NCBI RefSeq assembly: GCF_009665255.1
Contig: NZ_CP035686.1
Location: forward strand, 1,550,001 to 1,614,000
DNA from: Vibrio metoecus
GTDB lineage: Bacteria > Pseudomonadota > Gammaproteobacteria > Enterobacterales > Vibrionaceae
Direction: 5' to 3'
DNA: 64,000 bases
This document shows positions 50,466-59,318 of the stretch, piece after piece. A program made the translations under genes and the position numbers. Within the stretch, counting starts at the first letter, position 1, and every line of letters starts with the position of its first letter. Below the pieces are notes generated by a model. The model was not told the origin of the DNA and made no database searches. It was given only the letters and a program-made list of their open reading frames with translations.

Positions 50466-52409
50466 GTGAATCGCTACGCCCTGCTCATTTTAGATAACAA
50501 CCCGGTCAGCATTGAACAATGGCGTCAAGAGCTAGCGGGTTTTGCCAATAAATTCGATCTCTGCAGTGCAGAATCCATCGAAGAAGCTCAACAATGGTTA
50601 GAGTTTATTGAACAACATGAGCAGATCGTCGCTCTCGTCATCGCCAGCCACCATGAAGCACTCAACGGTGCCGAGTTTTTAATCCGATTGGATAAAATTT
50701 CCCACACTCGTTACGCACGTAAAGTTCTGGTTAGCTGCGGGCAAGATATCCAAGCCATTCTCAACGCCGTTAACGAAGGCCGTTTAGATTACTGCCTGAC
50801 TAAGCCATTGCAGGATCATGTTTTACGTAAAACCGCACTACAAGAGCTGACCTCCTTTGTGTTAGAGCACGACAAAGACAATATACTTAGCTACAGCACA
50901 GTGTTGGATCAACAACGCCTACTGCGTGCACACATTGATTATAAAATGCGTAGCTACAGTGAAGGCTTCATCACCGATTACCACCGACTCTCCGACAGTG
51001 AATTAGCCGAAAAAGTGATTGGGGCTTTGTACCAATTCTTTGATGAAAAAGATGAAACACAGGCCTGCCGAACCTATTCAGCACAACATTTGCTCACCCA
51101 AGAAGGCGAACCGAACCGGTTTTTATGGTTTATTACGGAAGGAGAAGTCGCGCTCTACAAAAAAGATGACCTTGGCCAACAACGTGAAGTGGTACGCCAT
51201 AAAAAGGGCAATATTGTTGGAGGGATGTCATTTGTCACTGGTGAGCCCTCCTTTTCTACCGCGATAACCTTAACCAAAACTGAAGTGATTAAACTCGATC
51301 GCGATGTGTTTACCAAGGTGATGCATAACGATACTAGCTTACTGCCACTGTTTACCAACCTACTGCTGCGCCACTTTAACCGGCGTTTACAACGCAGTAT
51401 CACCACCAAACTGGAACTGCAAAAAACCCTCGATTCTCTTGAATCAGCACATCAACAACTCATGGAACGCGAGAAAATGGCCATGCTAGGCCAACTGGTC
51501 GCAGGGGTCGCACACGAACTCAATAATCCGGTGGCGGCCATTTTGAGAGGTACGGAAACCCTCTCTTCGCATATTCGTCTTCTTATTGAAGGAGAAGATC
51601 GAGCAGACACAGAGCAGCTCGGTGCACAATTGCTTTACCAATCCATGCAAGCCAAACCGATCTCAACCTCGGAAGAGCGGGGCAAAGCGAAACAATTAGA
51701 AGAGCTCATTCATCATCGTTTGATGGCAAAAAAGATGGTCAAGCTCGGCCTTGATAATGACGAAGCGATGATTCAGCTTGCCAGAAGCAGCCCTGAAACC
51801 GCCCAAAAACAACTCGAACAATTAGAAAGTTACCATATTACCGGCAGCACACTGCGCTCAATTCAAGTTTGCGCACAACGCATCGCAGATATGGTGAAAA
51901 GCCTTAAAGGCTATGCGCGTCCCGACGATGAAACTTATCGATTAGTCGATATTCATGAAGGCATCGAAGACACTCTGGTCATTTTCGAAAATCGTCTAAA
52001 GCGGCATAAAGTAGAAAAAGAGTACGCCCCACTGCCTTTCATTTATTGTTTACCTATCGCTTTGCAGCAAGTCTGGACCAACCTCATTTCGAATGCGATT
52101 GATGCATTTCCGGAGCATGGCGTATTACGTATAGAGACTCAGCAACAACAGCATCAAAATATCGATTATGCCGTCGTTCGCTTTACTGATAATGGTTGTG
52201 GTATTCCAGACCAGCTTAAAGAACAGATATTCGCCCTCAATTACACCACTAAACGAGAAGGTAATTTTGGTCTTGGCATTGGGCTTTCTGTATGCCAGCA
52301 GATCATTCTGCAACATCAAGGATGGATTGAAGTCGAATCCGAACCCAATCTCTACACCACCATGACAGTGTGGCTACCGCTCGATGCATCCACGGTAACA
52401 AGGAGCTAA
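50466..52409 (+). CDS. hybrid histidine kinase: pseudo-receiver, cNMP-like domain, kinase
   Basis: A 647-residue cytoplasmic protein. Residues 1-125 form a receiver-like domain in which the phospho-acceptor Asp is replaced (VIASHHEALNG, Ala at about 60) while the conserved Lys113 (LTKP) remains. A cyclic-nucleotide-binding-like domain lies at about 195-300; its phosphate cassette reads GGMSFVTGEPSFSTA without the usual Arg, so cAMP binding is doubtful. The kinase has H-box His350 in VAGVAHELNNPVAAI, an unusual insert of about 90 residues within the DHp region, N box NLISNAIDAF, DNGCGIPD and GLGIGLSV. GTG start after AAAAGG. The next gene is its response regulator, three bases away. Confidence 0.9.
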   Translation: MNRYALLILDNNPVSIEQWRQELAGFANKFDLCSAESIEEAQQWLEFIEQHEQIVALVIASHHEALNGAEFLIRLDKISHTRYARKVLVSCGQDIQAILNAVNEGRLDYCLTKPLQDHVLRKTALQELTSFVLEHDKDNILSYSTVLDQQRLLRAHIDYKMRSYSEGFITDYHRLSDSELAEKVIGALYQFFDEKDETQACRTYSAQHLLTQEGEPNRFLWFITEGEVALYKKDDLGQQREVVRHKKGNIVGGMSFVTGEPSFSTAITLTKTEVIKLDRDVFTKVMHNDTSLLPLFTNLLLRHFNRRLQRSITTKLELQKTLDSLESAHQQLMEREKMAMLGQLVAGVAHELNNPVAAILRGTETLSSHIRLLIEGEDRADTEQLGAQLLYQSMQAKPISTSEERGKAKQLEELIHHRLMAKKMVKLGLDNDEAMIQLARSSPETAQKQLEQLESYHITGSTLRSIQVCAQRIADMVKSLKGYARPDDETYRLVDIHEGIEDTLVIFENRLKRHKVEKEYAPLPFIYCLPIALQQVWTNLISNAIDAFPEHGVLRIETQQQQHQNIDYAVVRFTDNGCGIPDQLKEQIFALNYTTKREGNFGLGIGLSVCQQIILQHQGWIEVESEPNLYTTMTVWLPLDASTVTRS

Positions 52410-52411
52410 TG

Positions 52412-52909
52412 ATGAATAAATACCTGATTTTATGTGTAGATGATGAACGAGAAGTGCTCGACAGTGTCGTGCAAGATCTCGATTGTTTTGAAGAGCATTT
52501 CATTATTGAAGCGGCCGAGTCGGTTGCGGAAGCGAAATCCGTGATTGAGGATTATCGCCAAGAGGCGATCCCCCTCGCTCTCATCCTGTGCGATCACATC
52601 ATGCCGGAGCAGACTGGAATCCAATTTCTGATTGAACTCAACCAAGACAGCGATACAGCCAAAACACGCAAAATGCTGCTTACTGGCCAAGCGGGACTGG
52701 AAGATACCGTTCAAGCGGTTAACCATGCCAGTTTACACTTTTATATTGCTAAACCCTGGCACGGTGAACAATTACGTCAGGTGGTAAAAGAACAACTGAC
52801 CCAATACGTCATTGAAAATACTGATGACTTAATGCCTTGGATTCAAATCTTAGATGCAGAAAAAATTCTGAATGCGATCTCAGCCAAAAGAATGAGCTTT
52901 GGTGAGTAG
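52412..52909 (+). CDS. response regulator receiver protein
   Basis: A 165-residue receiver-only protein: acidic pair in CVDDER, phospho-acceptor Asp61 (ILCDHIMPEQTG), Thr in LLTGQAG and Lys in IAKPWH. The last 45 residues form a short helical tail, not a DNA-binding domain. AGGAG inside the kinase gene end precedes ATG 52412 by six bases (52409 also possible). It is the evident partner of the upstream kinase; with no output domain it must act by protein interaction or as a phosphorelay step. Confidence 0.9.
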   Translation: MNKYLILCVDDEREVLDSVVQDLDCFEEHFIIEAAESVAEAKSVIEDYRQEAIPLALILCDHIMPEQTGIQFLIELNQDSDTAKTRKMLLTGQAGLEDTVQAVNHASLHFYIAKPWHGEQLRQVVKEQLTQYVIENTDDLMPWIQILDAEKILNAISAKRMSFGE

Positions 52910-53098
52910 CAATCTGGCATTTAACTTGCTTAAAATTCATATCAACGACAAAACTCTGACATTTTTTGATAGTAGCTTGATACATCAATGCCTTATGATG
53001 TCAACCATGAGCCCGGAGTCGATTTTATGGCTTCAGTCACTGTGGATTTACAGGCAGTGGCCTTGGAATTAATCAGAAGATATAGGTTTATCTTAATT

Positions 53099-53653
53099 AT
53101 GCGTAAAACAATCATTGCAACTGCACTACTTCTTACCGCGGGTTCAGCATTCGCTGTTGACGGTAATAATAATGATAGCCGTACCGTAATGAGCAACTTT
53201 AGCTATGACTACGTAGAAGCGCGCATCGGCGCTAGCCCGGTTACTTTTGGTGCTGCGATGAGCCGTTCTATACACCCTAATGCTCATGCTATTGCTCGTA
53301 TCGACTCTGAATTTGAGAGTGACTATGACGTTGCCGCCGGATTTGGCTTCCATGCACCAGTCAATAACTGGGCGGATTTGACGGGTGAAATGCTATTTCG
53401 TTTAGTGGATAACCGCAAACGTTCAAGCGCCGATACTGGCATGGAACTGAATGTTGGTATTCGCCAATGGTTAGGCCCTCAACTCGAAGTCGGTGGCAAG
53501 GCAGGTTATGTGTCTATCGACAACAACGATGATTGGTTAGGCTCAGTGTATGCACGTTTCCATTCTACCGAACTCTTTTCTCTCGGTGCCGAAGCTCGCT
53601 TTAATGACTTTTATGACGACCAGTTGATGTTTACTGCGCGCTTTAACTTCTAA
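53099..53653 (+). CDS. small outer-membrane beta-barrel protein
   Basis: A 184-residue protein with signal peptide about 1-19 (IIATALLLTAGSAFA) and an even series of amphipathic strands, ending in aromatic ARFNF: a C-terminal Phe typical of BAM-inserted barrels. Strands such as VEARIGASPVTFGAAM and MLFRLVDNRK suggest eight strands. The family is not one I can name. ATG 53099 is used because upstream in-frame codons do not encode a signal peptide. A very strong terminator follows. Confidence 0.75.
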   Translation: MRKTIIATALLLTAGSAFAVDGNNNDSRTVMSNFSYDYVEARIGASPVTFGAAMSRSIHPNAHAIARIDSEFESDYDVAAGFGFHAPVNNWADLTGEMLFRLVDNRKRSSADTGMELNVGIRQWLGPQLEVGGKAGYVSIDNNDDWLGSVYARFHSTELFSLGAEARFNDFYDDQLMFTARFNF

Positions 53654-53676
53654 GTTTTTAGATAACACTCTGATAT

Positions 53677-53712
53677 GAATAAAGAAGCCGGGGTCGCCCG
53701 GCTTCTTTATTC
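53677..53712. terminator. 16-bp-stem bidirectional terminator
   Basis: Perfect stem GAATAAAGAAGCCGGG/CCCGGCTTCTTTATTC with a GTCG loop between convergent barrel gene and tfoX. Confidence 0.92.
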
Positions 53713-53748
53713 GACTTGTTCGTTATTGGATTCGTTTAGCGACGTACT

Positions 53749-54342
53749 CTAACGTTGCTGACAGCTTTCAAGTAGCTGACGCTTGCGTGGCTCTTGTAAT
53801 AACTTCCAATGGATCCCTTCAATAGCACCTGCAAATTTCCACAGCAGTTTGACATCCACATCACTACCGTAAGCTTGACGGACTTTATTAAACACTTCAG
53901 GAGCACCCATGCTCATGAAGGTTTCAACATCATCAATACCCGCTTTTTTCACCATACGCTCTAAAGTGAGCTGCATATTGGGCAGATCACGCAAACGACG
54001 GCTCGCAGCTGAACGTTGAAACTCTCGCTGATTCACCGAAAACTGGATGGAACGTTCGATGATGGAGTCTAATTCAGGATGATGTTGTTCATATAAATCA
54101 GTGATGTCGTAATAGTTTACCGTTGCTGTCGTCTGCTTCTTAACATGGCGATATTTTTCACATCCCAAAGCAATCAGTTCAGGATCAAGTTCTTCGCCAC
54201 CACGGACAAAAATTCGATCTTCACTGACTAATACGTACATTGCATCATGTTGAAACAAACCAATCCCACCAAACATCGAGCGTTTTTGGTAGGCGCCAAA
54301 CTTGTTTACGTAATCGAAAAACTGTTGCTCATTCATATCCAT
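53749..54342 (-). CDS. tfoX: natural competence regulator TfoX (Sxy)
   Basis: A 197-residue protein with the N-terminal TfoX domain (SMFGGIGLFQHDAMYVLVSEDRIFVRGG) and C-terminal TfoX domain (RLRDLPNMQLTLERMVKKAGI). In V. cholerae TfoX, with CRP, turns on competence and type VI secretion genes on chitin; translation is activated by the small RNA TfoR acting on the leader. ATG 54342 follows AAAGGA at three bases; the second ATG at 54336 is nine bases away. The leader (about 54343-54450) is where TfoR would act. No strong promoter is visible. Confidence 0.94.
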   Translation of the reverse strand: MDMNEQQFFDYVNKFGAYQKRSMFGGIGLFQHDAMYVLVSEDRIFVRGGEELDPELIALGCEKYRHVKKQTTATVNYYDITDLYEQHHPELDSIIERSIQFSVNQREFQRSAASRRLRDLPNMQLTLERMVKKAGIDDVETFMSMGAPEVFNKVRQAYGSDVDVKLLWKFAGAIEGIHWKLLQEPRKRQLLESCQQR

Positions 54343-54710
54343 TGATCCTTTAATCATATTCCCCGATTAAGGAAGATCACCAGATAGCAGCAATAAAGCG
54401 AAAAAATGAAATTGGTAGCAAGTCTATTCAATCGTTAGCATGAGCTTGCTTATTTTATGTGGTTAATGATAGTTAACGATGAAAAATAAGTCCGGACTTA
54501 TCTCACACCCGTGCAATCATTTTGCGCCACATTATGAGACAAGTATCACAGCGTCAATTTTTTGTTGTCTGGAATGATTAAACCTCGTTTACTAAATCGC
54601 TCAATAGTTCAACGAAAAAACTAGCACACTCTCCAAAACGTGTGGAACCGTTTGCTTATTTAGTTTAGCGATAGTTAAAATGCGCTTAACTTTGCTTGAT
54701 CGTGTATTTT
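54343..54710. other. 368-bp divergent region tfoX / HDOD gene
   Basis: Carries the tfoX leader, both promoters and a perfect 16-bp palindrome ATAAGTCCGGACTTAT (54486-54501). TTAAAAT about 35 bases before the HDOD start may be its -10. I found no clear CRP site (TGTGA-N6-TCACA). Confidence 0.5.
54486..54501. promoter_or_regulatory. 16-bp perfect palindrome upstream of tfoX
   Basis: ATAAGTCCGGACTTAT, a perfect two-fold symmetric site 144 bases before tfoX and 210 before the HDOD gene. It resembles a dimeric repressor operator; the protein is unknown. Confidence 0.45.
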
Positions 54711-55631
54711 ATGAGTCATCTATCTTTTTACTGGCTACCAGAAACTAAACATAAACTCATCCAAGGATTGGAAAGTGAATTTGCGCAATTGGTCGAGCTT
54801 TCTATCAGTACCGGAAAAATATCCCTTCCCCCTATCTCGGATGTCGTTCTCAAAATTCAGCGTCTGTGCTTGAAGGAGTCCACCTCCATTACCGATGTAG
54901 CAGACTGCTTGATTGAAGATCCTGGCCTTTCAGCCACTGTTATTCGTGTCGCTAATTCCGTTGTCTTTAACCGACGCAACATTACCTGTACCGATATTGT
55001 CACCGCCGTTTCTCGGCTAGGCATTTTAAGGGTTCGTGATATCGTCACCGCACAAGCTATTGAGCAGTTAAAGCACGCTGTCAATCTCAGCAAAGAGTGC
55101 AACCGAATACTGGTTAAAAGTGCAACGATTTCGCGGGAACTAGGAGCAACCATGCTGTTAGTGACACAAACGTTTAAATGTGTCGATGCGAAAAAATATC
55201 ACTATCTTGAACTAGAAAAGGCCTTACTGGTGGGGTTACTCGCCGATATTGGGCTGTTTTGTTTGGTCAATGAGTACCACTTATATCTGCAAAATGGGAA
55301 CTATTTGGATCCCGATATTGCGTTGCACATCTTCCAATCGCAGTGCTCCTCAATCAGTCAGTTAGTGTTGCGCCATTGGGGATTTGATAACGACTTTTTA
55401 GAAGTATCCTGCAACTGCGAATTAGTCGCCACTCGTCCAGAAGTGAGTTATCTGGATATCGCACGTATTGCACATCACCTACTTATGTTTAGAAAGCAGG
55501 ATGAGGCAATTGACGACCACGATGTCGAAATCAACTCTGAAGGTGCTGAAGTGCTTTACAAACTCAGTAATTTGAGTGAATTGGAATTTAAAAGTAAGCT
55601 GAGCGATGTAATCAGTGCCAGTGGCATCTGA
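54711..55631 (+). CDS. HDOD domain protein
   Basis: A 306-residue cytoplasmic protein. The HDOD domain spans about 30-240: LPPISDVVLKIQRLC, IEDPGLSATVIRVANS and AVSRLGILRVRDIVTA. HDOD proteins lack HD catalytic residues and act as signalling scaffolds. ATG 54711 is used; TTG 54696 is an upstream in-frame option. The lysine exporter gene starts 22 bases after its stop. No other output domain is present. Confidence 0.85.
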   Translation: MSHLSFYWLPETKHKLIQGLESEFAQLVELSISTGKISLPPISDVVLKIQRLCLKESTSITDVADCLIEDPGLSATVIRVANSVVFNRRNITCTDIVTAVSRLGILRVRDIVTAQAIEQLKHAVNLSKECNRILVKSATISRELGATMLLVTQTFKCVDAKKYHYLELEKALLVGLLADIGLFCLVNEYHLYLQNGNYLDPDIALHIFQSQCSSISQLVLRHWGFDNDFLEVSCNCELVATRPEVSYLDIARIAHHLLMFRKQDEAIDDHDVEINSEGAEVLYKLSNLSELEFKSKLSDVISASGI

Positions 55632-55653
55632 ACAAGCCAGCCATGAGGATGTT

Positions 55654-56559
55654 ATGCTGTCAGGGATGATCTTTATTTTTTTACCACTTGTTGTCGGTTA
55701 TCTATTCACTATTCATAACCCGTCTCACCTTCAACGCTTAAGCCGTGCAACCTCAAATTTGGTGTACGTGATTTTATTCTTAATGGGCTTAAGCTTAGCG
55801 GGGTTGGATAACCTGCAAAGCAATCTACAAACCATTGTTCAATATACTGCGGTGTTTTTTATCCTCTTAGGCGCTTGTAATCTGATGGCGTTACCTTTGG
55901 TTGATCGCTATCTTCCGCTGAAAACGGATACCACTCACAAAAAGCTCCCGTTATCTAGCATGATGCTAGAGTCTGCTAAGCTTATTCTTGTCGTCGGTGC
56001 GGGGTTGGCAGTAGGCGTGATATTGGATCAAGACTTACATTGGGTTGAATCCGCCAGCGGTTGGATTCTGTTTCTCCTACTGTTTTTTATCGGTATCCAA
56101 CTGCGCAATAGCGGCTTGTCGCTCAAGCAAATCCTGCTCAACAAACATGGTATGGTGATCGCAGCGATCATTATTTCAACCAGCTGGTTAGGAGGAATGG
56201 TGGCCGCTTGGGTTTTAGATATGCCGATCTATCAAGCTCTAGCCATGGCATCAGGCTTTGGTTGGTACTCTTTAGCAGGCATTTTGGTTGGTGAAGCGTT
56301 CGGTCCTGTGTTAGGTGGCGCCTCCTTTATGATTGAGTTGCTACGCGAACTGGTTGCCTTGGTTCTTATCCCGATGTTGATTCGCCGTCATCCTTGCACT
56401 GCCATTGGATATGCAGGCGCAACAGCAATGGACTTTACCTTACCCGTCATTCAAACCACAGGAGGCGTAAAGTGTGTCCCTGTCGCCATCGTCAGTGGTT
56501 TCATTCTCAGCCTGTTGGTACCGGTTTTAATCCTATTCTTTGTTTCTCTTGCAAGCTAG
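55654..56559 (+). CDS. lysO: lysine exporter LysO family protein
   Basis: A 301-residue inner-membrane protein with eight or more helices, LysO/YbjE family (DUF340). E. coli LysO exports L-lysine. Conserved features seen: FGWYSLAGILVGEAFGPVLGGASF, RELVALVLIPML and GATAMDFTLPVIQTTGG, which hold the charged residues needed in the membrane. GAGG lies five bases before ATG 55654. It follows the HDOD gene closely and may be co-transcribed, but expression from a separate promoter is possible. Confidence 0.88.
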   Translation: MLSGMIFIFLPLVVGYLFTIHNPSHLQRLSRATSNLVYVILFLMGLSLAGLDNLQSNLQTIVQYTAVFFILLGACNLMALPLVDRYLPLKTDTTHKKLPLSSMMLESAKLILVVGAGLAVGVILDQDLHWVESASGWILFLLLFFIGIQLRNSGLSLKQILLNKHGMVIAAIIISTSWLGGMVAAWVLDMPIYQALAMASGFGWYSLAGILVGEAFGPVLGGASFMIELLRELVALVLIPMLIRRHPCTAIGYAGATAMDFTLPVIQTTGGVKCVPVAIVSGFILSLLVPVLILFFVSLAS

Positions 56560-56746
56560 ATCTCAAGATTTCCTGAGTGTCTCATTTACAATGTTTCGCT
56601 TTGAGATTTACAATTTAGCAAACAATGTATTAACCAAACATTCTCAAACGATCGGTTTAGCGCACGAGGTCGTTTGGGAGTAATACTTTATTTCAGTGAA
56701 GTCCCATCGGAACTAACCAACTATAACAATTCAAAAAGGAAAGATT

Positions 56747-57256
56747 ATGAAACGCCTGAGCACTGCTTTACTCATGTCAGTCATCTCAGTCTCTGCCTAC
56801 GCAGATAATGCTTGCCTAAGTCAAAAATACGACGCCTACATCGACGCCTCTCTTAATTGGTATAGCGATCTTACGAAGCTCACAAGCGATCAGTACCCAG
56901 AATTAACCGAAGTCAGTCAATGGTTCTTAGAAGGCAGACAACATCATTTCGCATTGAATCGAGCAGCCGTACATTACTACTTACAACACGATCCTTCCAA
57001 GGTTGAGACTGCTCAGCACGTAGAATCTTGGTTAAAGCTAGAACAGCAAGAGATTAAGCAGCTAGCAACCCGCAGTGATGAACTCGGCAAGCTAGCGAGT
57101 GTCACTTTTGCGGATCGACAAGCCGCACCACATTCGCAAAATTATGAATTACGCTCAGCGCTTGCTGATCTACTCAGCCACCCTAAACAAATTGAATCGG
57201 CATTAAATCGATATAACCAAGCGATCGAAAAAGTCGAAGCGATTGAATGCCCTTAA
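56747..57256 (+). CDS. periplasmic hypothetical protein
   Basis: A 169-residue protein with a clear signal peptide (LLMSVISVSAYA, cleavage before DNACL). The mature part is helical with many Gln and Glu and two Cys (near the N-terminus and ECP at the very end) that could form a disulfide. I do not recognise a family. AAAAGGAAAG precedes the ATG. A weak terminator follows, then panP. Confidence 0.68.
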   Translation: MKRLSTALLMSVISVSAYADNACLSQKYDAYIDASLNWYSDLTKLTSDQYPELTEVSQWFLEGRQHHFALNRAAVHYYLQHDPSKVETAQHVESWLKLEQQEIKQLATRSDELGKLASVTFADRQAAPHSQNYELRSALADLLSHPKQIESALNRYNQAIEKVEAIECP

Positions 57257-57290
57257 GCACTCGCGAATGCAATCAAGGCTTTCCGAATTA

Positions 57291-57314
57291 AGACGGGACA
57301 TTGCTCCCGTTTTG
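57291..57314 (+). terminator. hairpin after the periplasmic hypothetical gene
   Basis: Six-bp ACGGGA/TCCCGT with a six-base loop and TTTTG tail, 35 bases past the stop. Confidence 0.6.
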
Positions 57315-57365
57315 AATTAGATTGTCCCGCTTGAAACCCATCAATCAAAATAATAACGACGCTGT

Positions 57366-59012
57366 ATGGTATCAGAACAAAAATCTGCGCAAGTCAACTT
57401 CGATTCTCTGCTCAAGATCTTCACCGTGCCAGAAGGTCCAGATTCGACTTTAACCAAGATCGATGAGGAACTTTCTCGCAATTTAAATCAGTTCCTACGT
57501 AAACACATTGTTGCCGAAGAAAAACCACTCAAAGAGATTGAGAAAGATTTTTCGAATGCTCAAATACCTGAGCAGCCACAATTCGTTTCCGATCACACAC
57601 AACATCTGCTTGATACTTTGGTTTCACATTCGGTGCATACGGCATCGCCAAGTTTTATCGGCCATATGACCTCGGCGCTCCCCTATTTTTTAATGCCGCT
57701 GTCAAAAATCATGATTGCCCTGAACCAAAATCTGGTCAAAATTGAAACCTCCAAAGCGTTCACACCGCTAGAACGTCAAGTTCTCGGCATGATTCATCGG
57801 TTAATTTACGGGCAAAATGACCACTTTTATCAACAGTGGATGCACAGTGCCGATCACTCTCTCGGTGCATTCTGCTCTGGCGGTACCGTTGCGAATATCA
57901 CGGCGCTTTGGGTGGCACGTAACAACGCTCTCAAAGCAGAAGGAGATTTCCCTGGCGTAGAAAAAGCGGGGCTGTTTAAGGCCATGCGCCATTACGGGTA
58001 CGAAGGCCTAGCCATTTTAGTCTCCGAGCGTGGTCATTATTCACTCAAAAAAGCCGCCGATGTGTTAGGCATTGGGCAAGAAGGGTTAGTTGCGGTCAAA
58101 ACAGACGCCTACAACCGTATTTGCCCTGAGCATCTCCAACAAAAAATTGCAGAGTTAACGGCACAAAAAATCAAAGTTTTTGCCGTTGTCGGTGTGGCCG
58201 GAACCACGGAAACCGGCAATATAGATCCACTAAGAACAATTGCGCAAATTTGTCAGCGTGAACAGATCCATTTTCATATTGATGCCGCGTGGGGCGGTGC
58301 AACTTTAATGTCGAACCACTATCGTCATCTTCTTGATGGCGTTGAACTCGCGGATTCCGTGACTATCGATGCACATAAACAGCTTTACATCCCAATGGGG
58401 GCTGGCATGGTTCTGTTTAAAAACCCAGATGCGATGCATTCTATTGAACACCATGCACAATACATTCTGCGTCAAGGCTCCAAAGATCTAGGGAGCCACA
58501 CACTAGAAGGTTCCCGCTCTGGCATGGCGATGTTGGTCTACGCCAGCATGCATATTATTAGCCGTCCTGGCTATGAGCTGCTCATAGATCAGAGCATAGA
58601 AAAGGCGCGCTATTTTGCAGATCTGATTGATGCTCAAACCGATTTCGAGTTGGTTTCTCAACCTGAATTATGCCTGTTGACATACCGATACCTCCCCGCA
58701 CATGTGCGCGAAGCATTGGAGAAGTCGCAAGGTGCGCAGCGTGCAGCACTGAATGAGTTACTTAACGAGCTCACTAAGTTTATCCAGAAAAAGCAACGGG
58801 AAACCGGCAAGTCATTTGTATCTCGTACTCAATTGAACCCGCATCAATGGGATAAATTGGCCACTATTGTGTTTCGTGTCGTGTTAGCCAATCCGCTCAC
58901 AACGAAAGGAATTTTGCGCAATGTATTGGATGAACAGCGCGACATTGCCTTGCAAGCCCCCAAACTGATGAAGCAGATTGAACAATTGACTCAAACTATT
59001 CTTAATCAATAG
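57366..59012 (+). CDS. panP: pyridoxal-dependent aspartate 1-decarboxylase
   Basis: A 548-residue group II PLP decarboxylase. The PLP lysine is in DAHKQLYIPMGAGMVLF; SGGTVANITALW and HIDAAWGGATLMS are the PLP phosphate and pyridine contacts. The family (TIGR03799 type) replaces PanD in Vibrio, making beta-alanine for pantothenate and coenzyme A. Older annotation is 'glutamate decarboxylase'; length and N-terminal extension fit PanP better. No clear ribosome site precedes ATG 57366. A 10-bp inverted repeat lies just after the stop. Confidence 0.88.
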   Translation: MVSEQKSAQVNFDSLLKIFTVPEGPDSTLTKIDEELSRNLNQFLRKHIVAEEKPLKEIEKDFSNAQIPEQPQFVSDHTQHLLDTLVSHSVHTASPSFIGHMTSALPYFLMPLSKIMIALNQNLVKIETSKAFTPLERQVLGMIHRLIYGQNDHFYQQWMHSADHSLGAFCSGGTVANITALWVARNNALKAEGDFPGVEKAGLFKAMRHYGYEGLAILVSERGHYSLKKAADVLGIGQEGLVAVKTDAYNRICPEHLQQKIAELTAQKIKVFAVVGVAGTTETGNIDPLRTIAQICQREQIHFHIDAAWGGATLMSNHYRHLLDGVELADSVTIDAHKQLYIPMGAGMVLFKNPDAMHSIEHHAQYILRQGSKDLGSHTLEGSRSGMAMLVYASMHIISRPGYELLIDQSIEKARYFADLIDAQTDFELVSQPELCLLTYRYLPAHVREALEKSQGAQRAALNELLNELTKFIQKKQRETGKSFVSRTQLNPHQWDKLATIVFRVVLANPLTTKGILRNVLDEQRDIALQAPKLMKQIEQLTQTILNQ

Positions 59013-59318
59013 CCCTCACGAAGAGTTACAGCAAATAGAAATAAAATTTCAGATTGTTGTAACTCTTGCGTCAATCATGGGCTAGAAGCCGTCTATATGA
59101 GCCAAACTGAACACCAAAAGTGTAGTTTTTATAAAATTTAATTGAGGCTTGTCATATTCTCACGGTCTTTCTGAGAGTTTCGTTTCTGGATTTATCACGC
59201 TTAGGTTTATACTCGGCTTATCGGCGTTGGTGGGTCAATCATCCGGAAACCATTGATTTCTCCCCTATTGTTTTCGAACTCCAGACCAACGAGTTGTTCT
59301 CTAGCCTGCGTGAACACT
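59013..59318. other. 306-bp region before hexR
   Basis: Contains the panP 3' repeat and must contain the hexR promoter. In-frame codons run back to 59253 but the predicted peptide is not HexR-like. No HexR-type TGTAAT-N5-ATTACA site is apparent. Confidence 0.4.
59021..59067 (+). repeat. inverted repeat after panP
   Basis: AAGAGTTACA (59021-59030) and TGTAACTCTT (59058-59067) enclose 27 bases, nine bases after the stop. No T-tract; possible 3' stem. Confidence 0.5.

Noticed and set aside
54343..54710. CRP site in front of tfoX
   Set aside because: A TCACA half-site exists near 54503 but no TGTGA partner lies six bases away.
59100..59150. Possible HexR autoregulatory site near TGTAGTTTTTATAAAATT
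   Set aside because: Only the left half resembles the HexR box; no ATTACA partner at the required spacing.
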